The translations under genes and the position numbers were made by a program. 64,000 nt of DNA, from positions 30,219,669-30,283,668 of the forward strand of contig NC_052614.1 of NCBI RefSeq assembly GCF_016545825.1, in the 5' to 3' direction. The DNA is from Eucalyptus grandis (lineage: Eukaryota; Streptophyta; Magnoliopsida; Myrtales; Myrtaceae). Below, one piece after another: positions 63,704 to 64,000 of this stretch. The notes under the pieces are model-generated. The model made no database searches, was not told the origin of the DNA, and was given only the letters and a program-made list of their open reading frames with translations. The stretch's first letter is position 1, and each line of letters begins with the position of its first letter.

Positions 63704-64000
63704 CTACAATGTGACAGAATAATGGATCAGGTCAGCACACCCGAGCTATACATGTCACTATGTCTGAACTTGTCCAACAAACTACTCTTGGATGGAGGGA
63801 TATCCAGATAGGAAAAAAAAGATAAAAAAGAAGAACACACTAGACAAACTAAACACAGATTCCTGCCTTGCCAGAGACTTCAGACTTCAGAGTTATGCTT
63901 GTCATATCAAGATCCGTCTGTACTGTTCTGTGCATTAACTTTTGTCAACTCTATAGGGAAAAAGGCAGCGTGACACAAAATCCTTCATAACCTGTTTAAG

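Noticed and set aside
1..64000. CRISPR arrays, operons, bacterial elements
   Set aside because: The window is plant nuclear DNA. The only regular repeats are LTR arrays and simple repeats without unique spacers.

Overview
The window is nuclear DNA of a flowering plant, most likely a woody eudicot. Genes are sparse and have introns. The only complete proteins belong to plant families (PP2C phosphatase, folate-biopterin transporter). Most of the first 30 kb is nested transposable elements with plant-type LTRs and miniature inverted-repeat elements. A Myrtales-like species is a weak guess, because I have no phylogenetic marker.

Layout. 1-24.4 kb: wreckage of a cluster of G-type lectin S-receptor-like kinases (SD2-5 type), all on the minus strand. 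One copy is split in its lectin domain by an 8.2-kb nest (a Harbinger-like MITE, containing an LTR, containing a 4.0-kb solo LTR) and cut in its kinase domain by another LTR. A second copy survives only as a kinase C-lobe (19.9-20.4 kb) flanked by an LTR at exactly the same codon. Further degenerate C-terminal tails lie at 17.2-17.6 kb. Four copies of one LTR family are present (1-2269, 4223-11567, 20378-21263, 21555-24376). 24.6-27.4 kb: an ankyrin pseudogene and a decayed Ty3/gypsy pol. 27.6-30.4 kb: a tandem pair of small coiled-coil genes, the first dead and the second intact. 30.4-33.4 kb: intergenic DNA with a gypsy gag relic. 33.4-40.9 kb: a complete ten-coding-exon PP2C gene on the minus strand. 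40.9-50 kb: gene-empty AT-rich DNA with several foldback or MITE-like elements, one carrying a kinase-like fragment. 50-64 kb: three tandem minus-strand folate-biopterin transporter genes: a pseudogene, an intact gene and one running off the window edge.

Functionally, three loci look expressible: the PP2C (protein dephosphorylation), transporter copy 2 (with copy 3 if its first exon outside the window is sound) and the small coiled-coil gene. They share no pathway. The main interest is insertion archaeology: target-site duplications give exact junctions, and removing the inserts restores reading frames, so the order of events can be read. I found no operon, CRISPR array, convincing tRNA or rRNA gene, and no clear new functional system.
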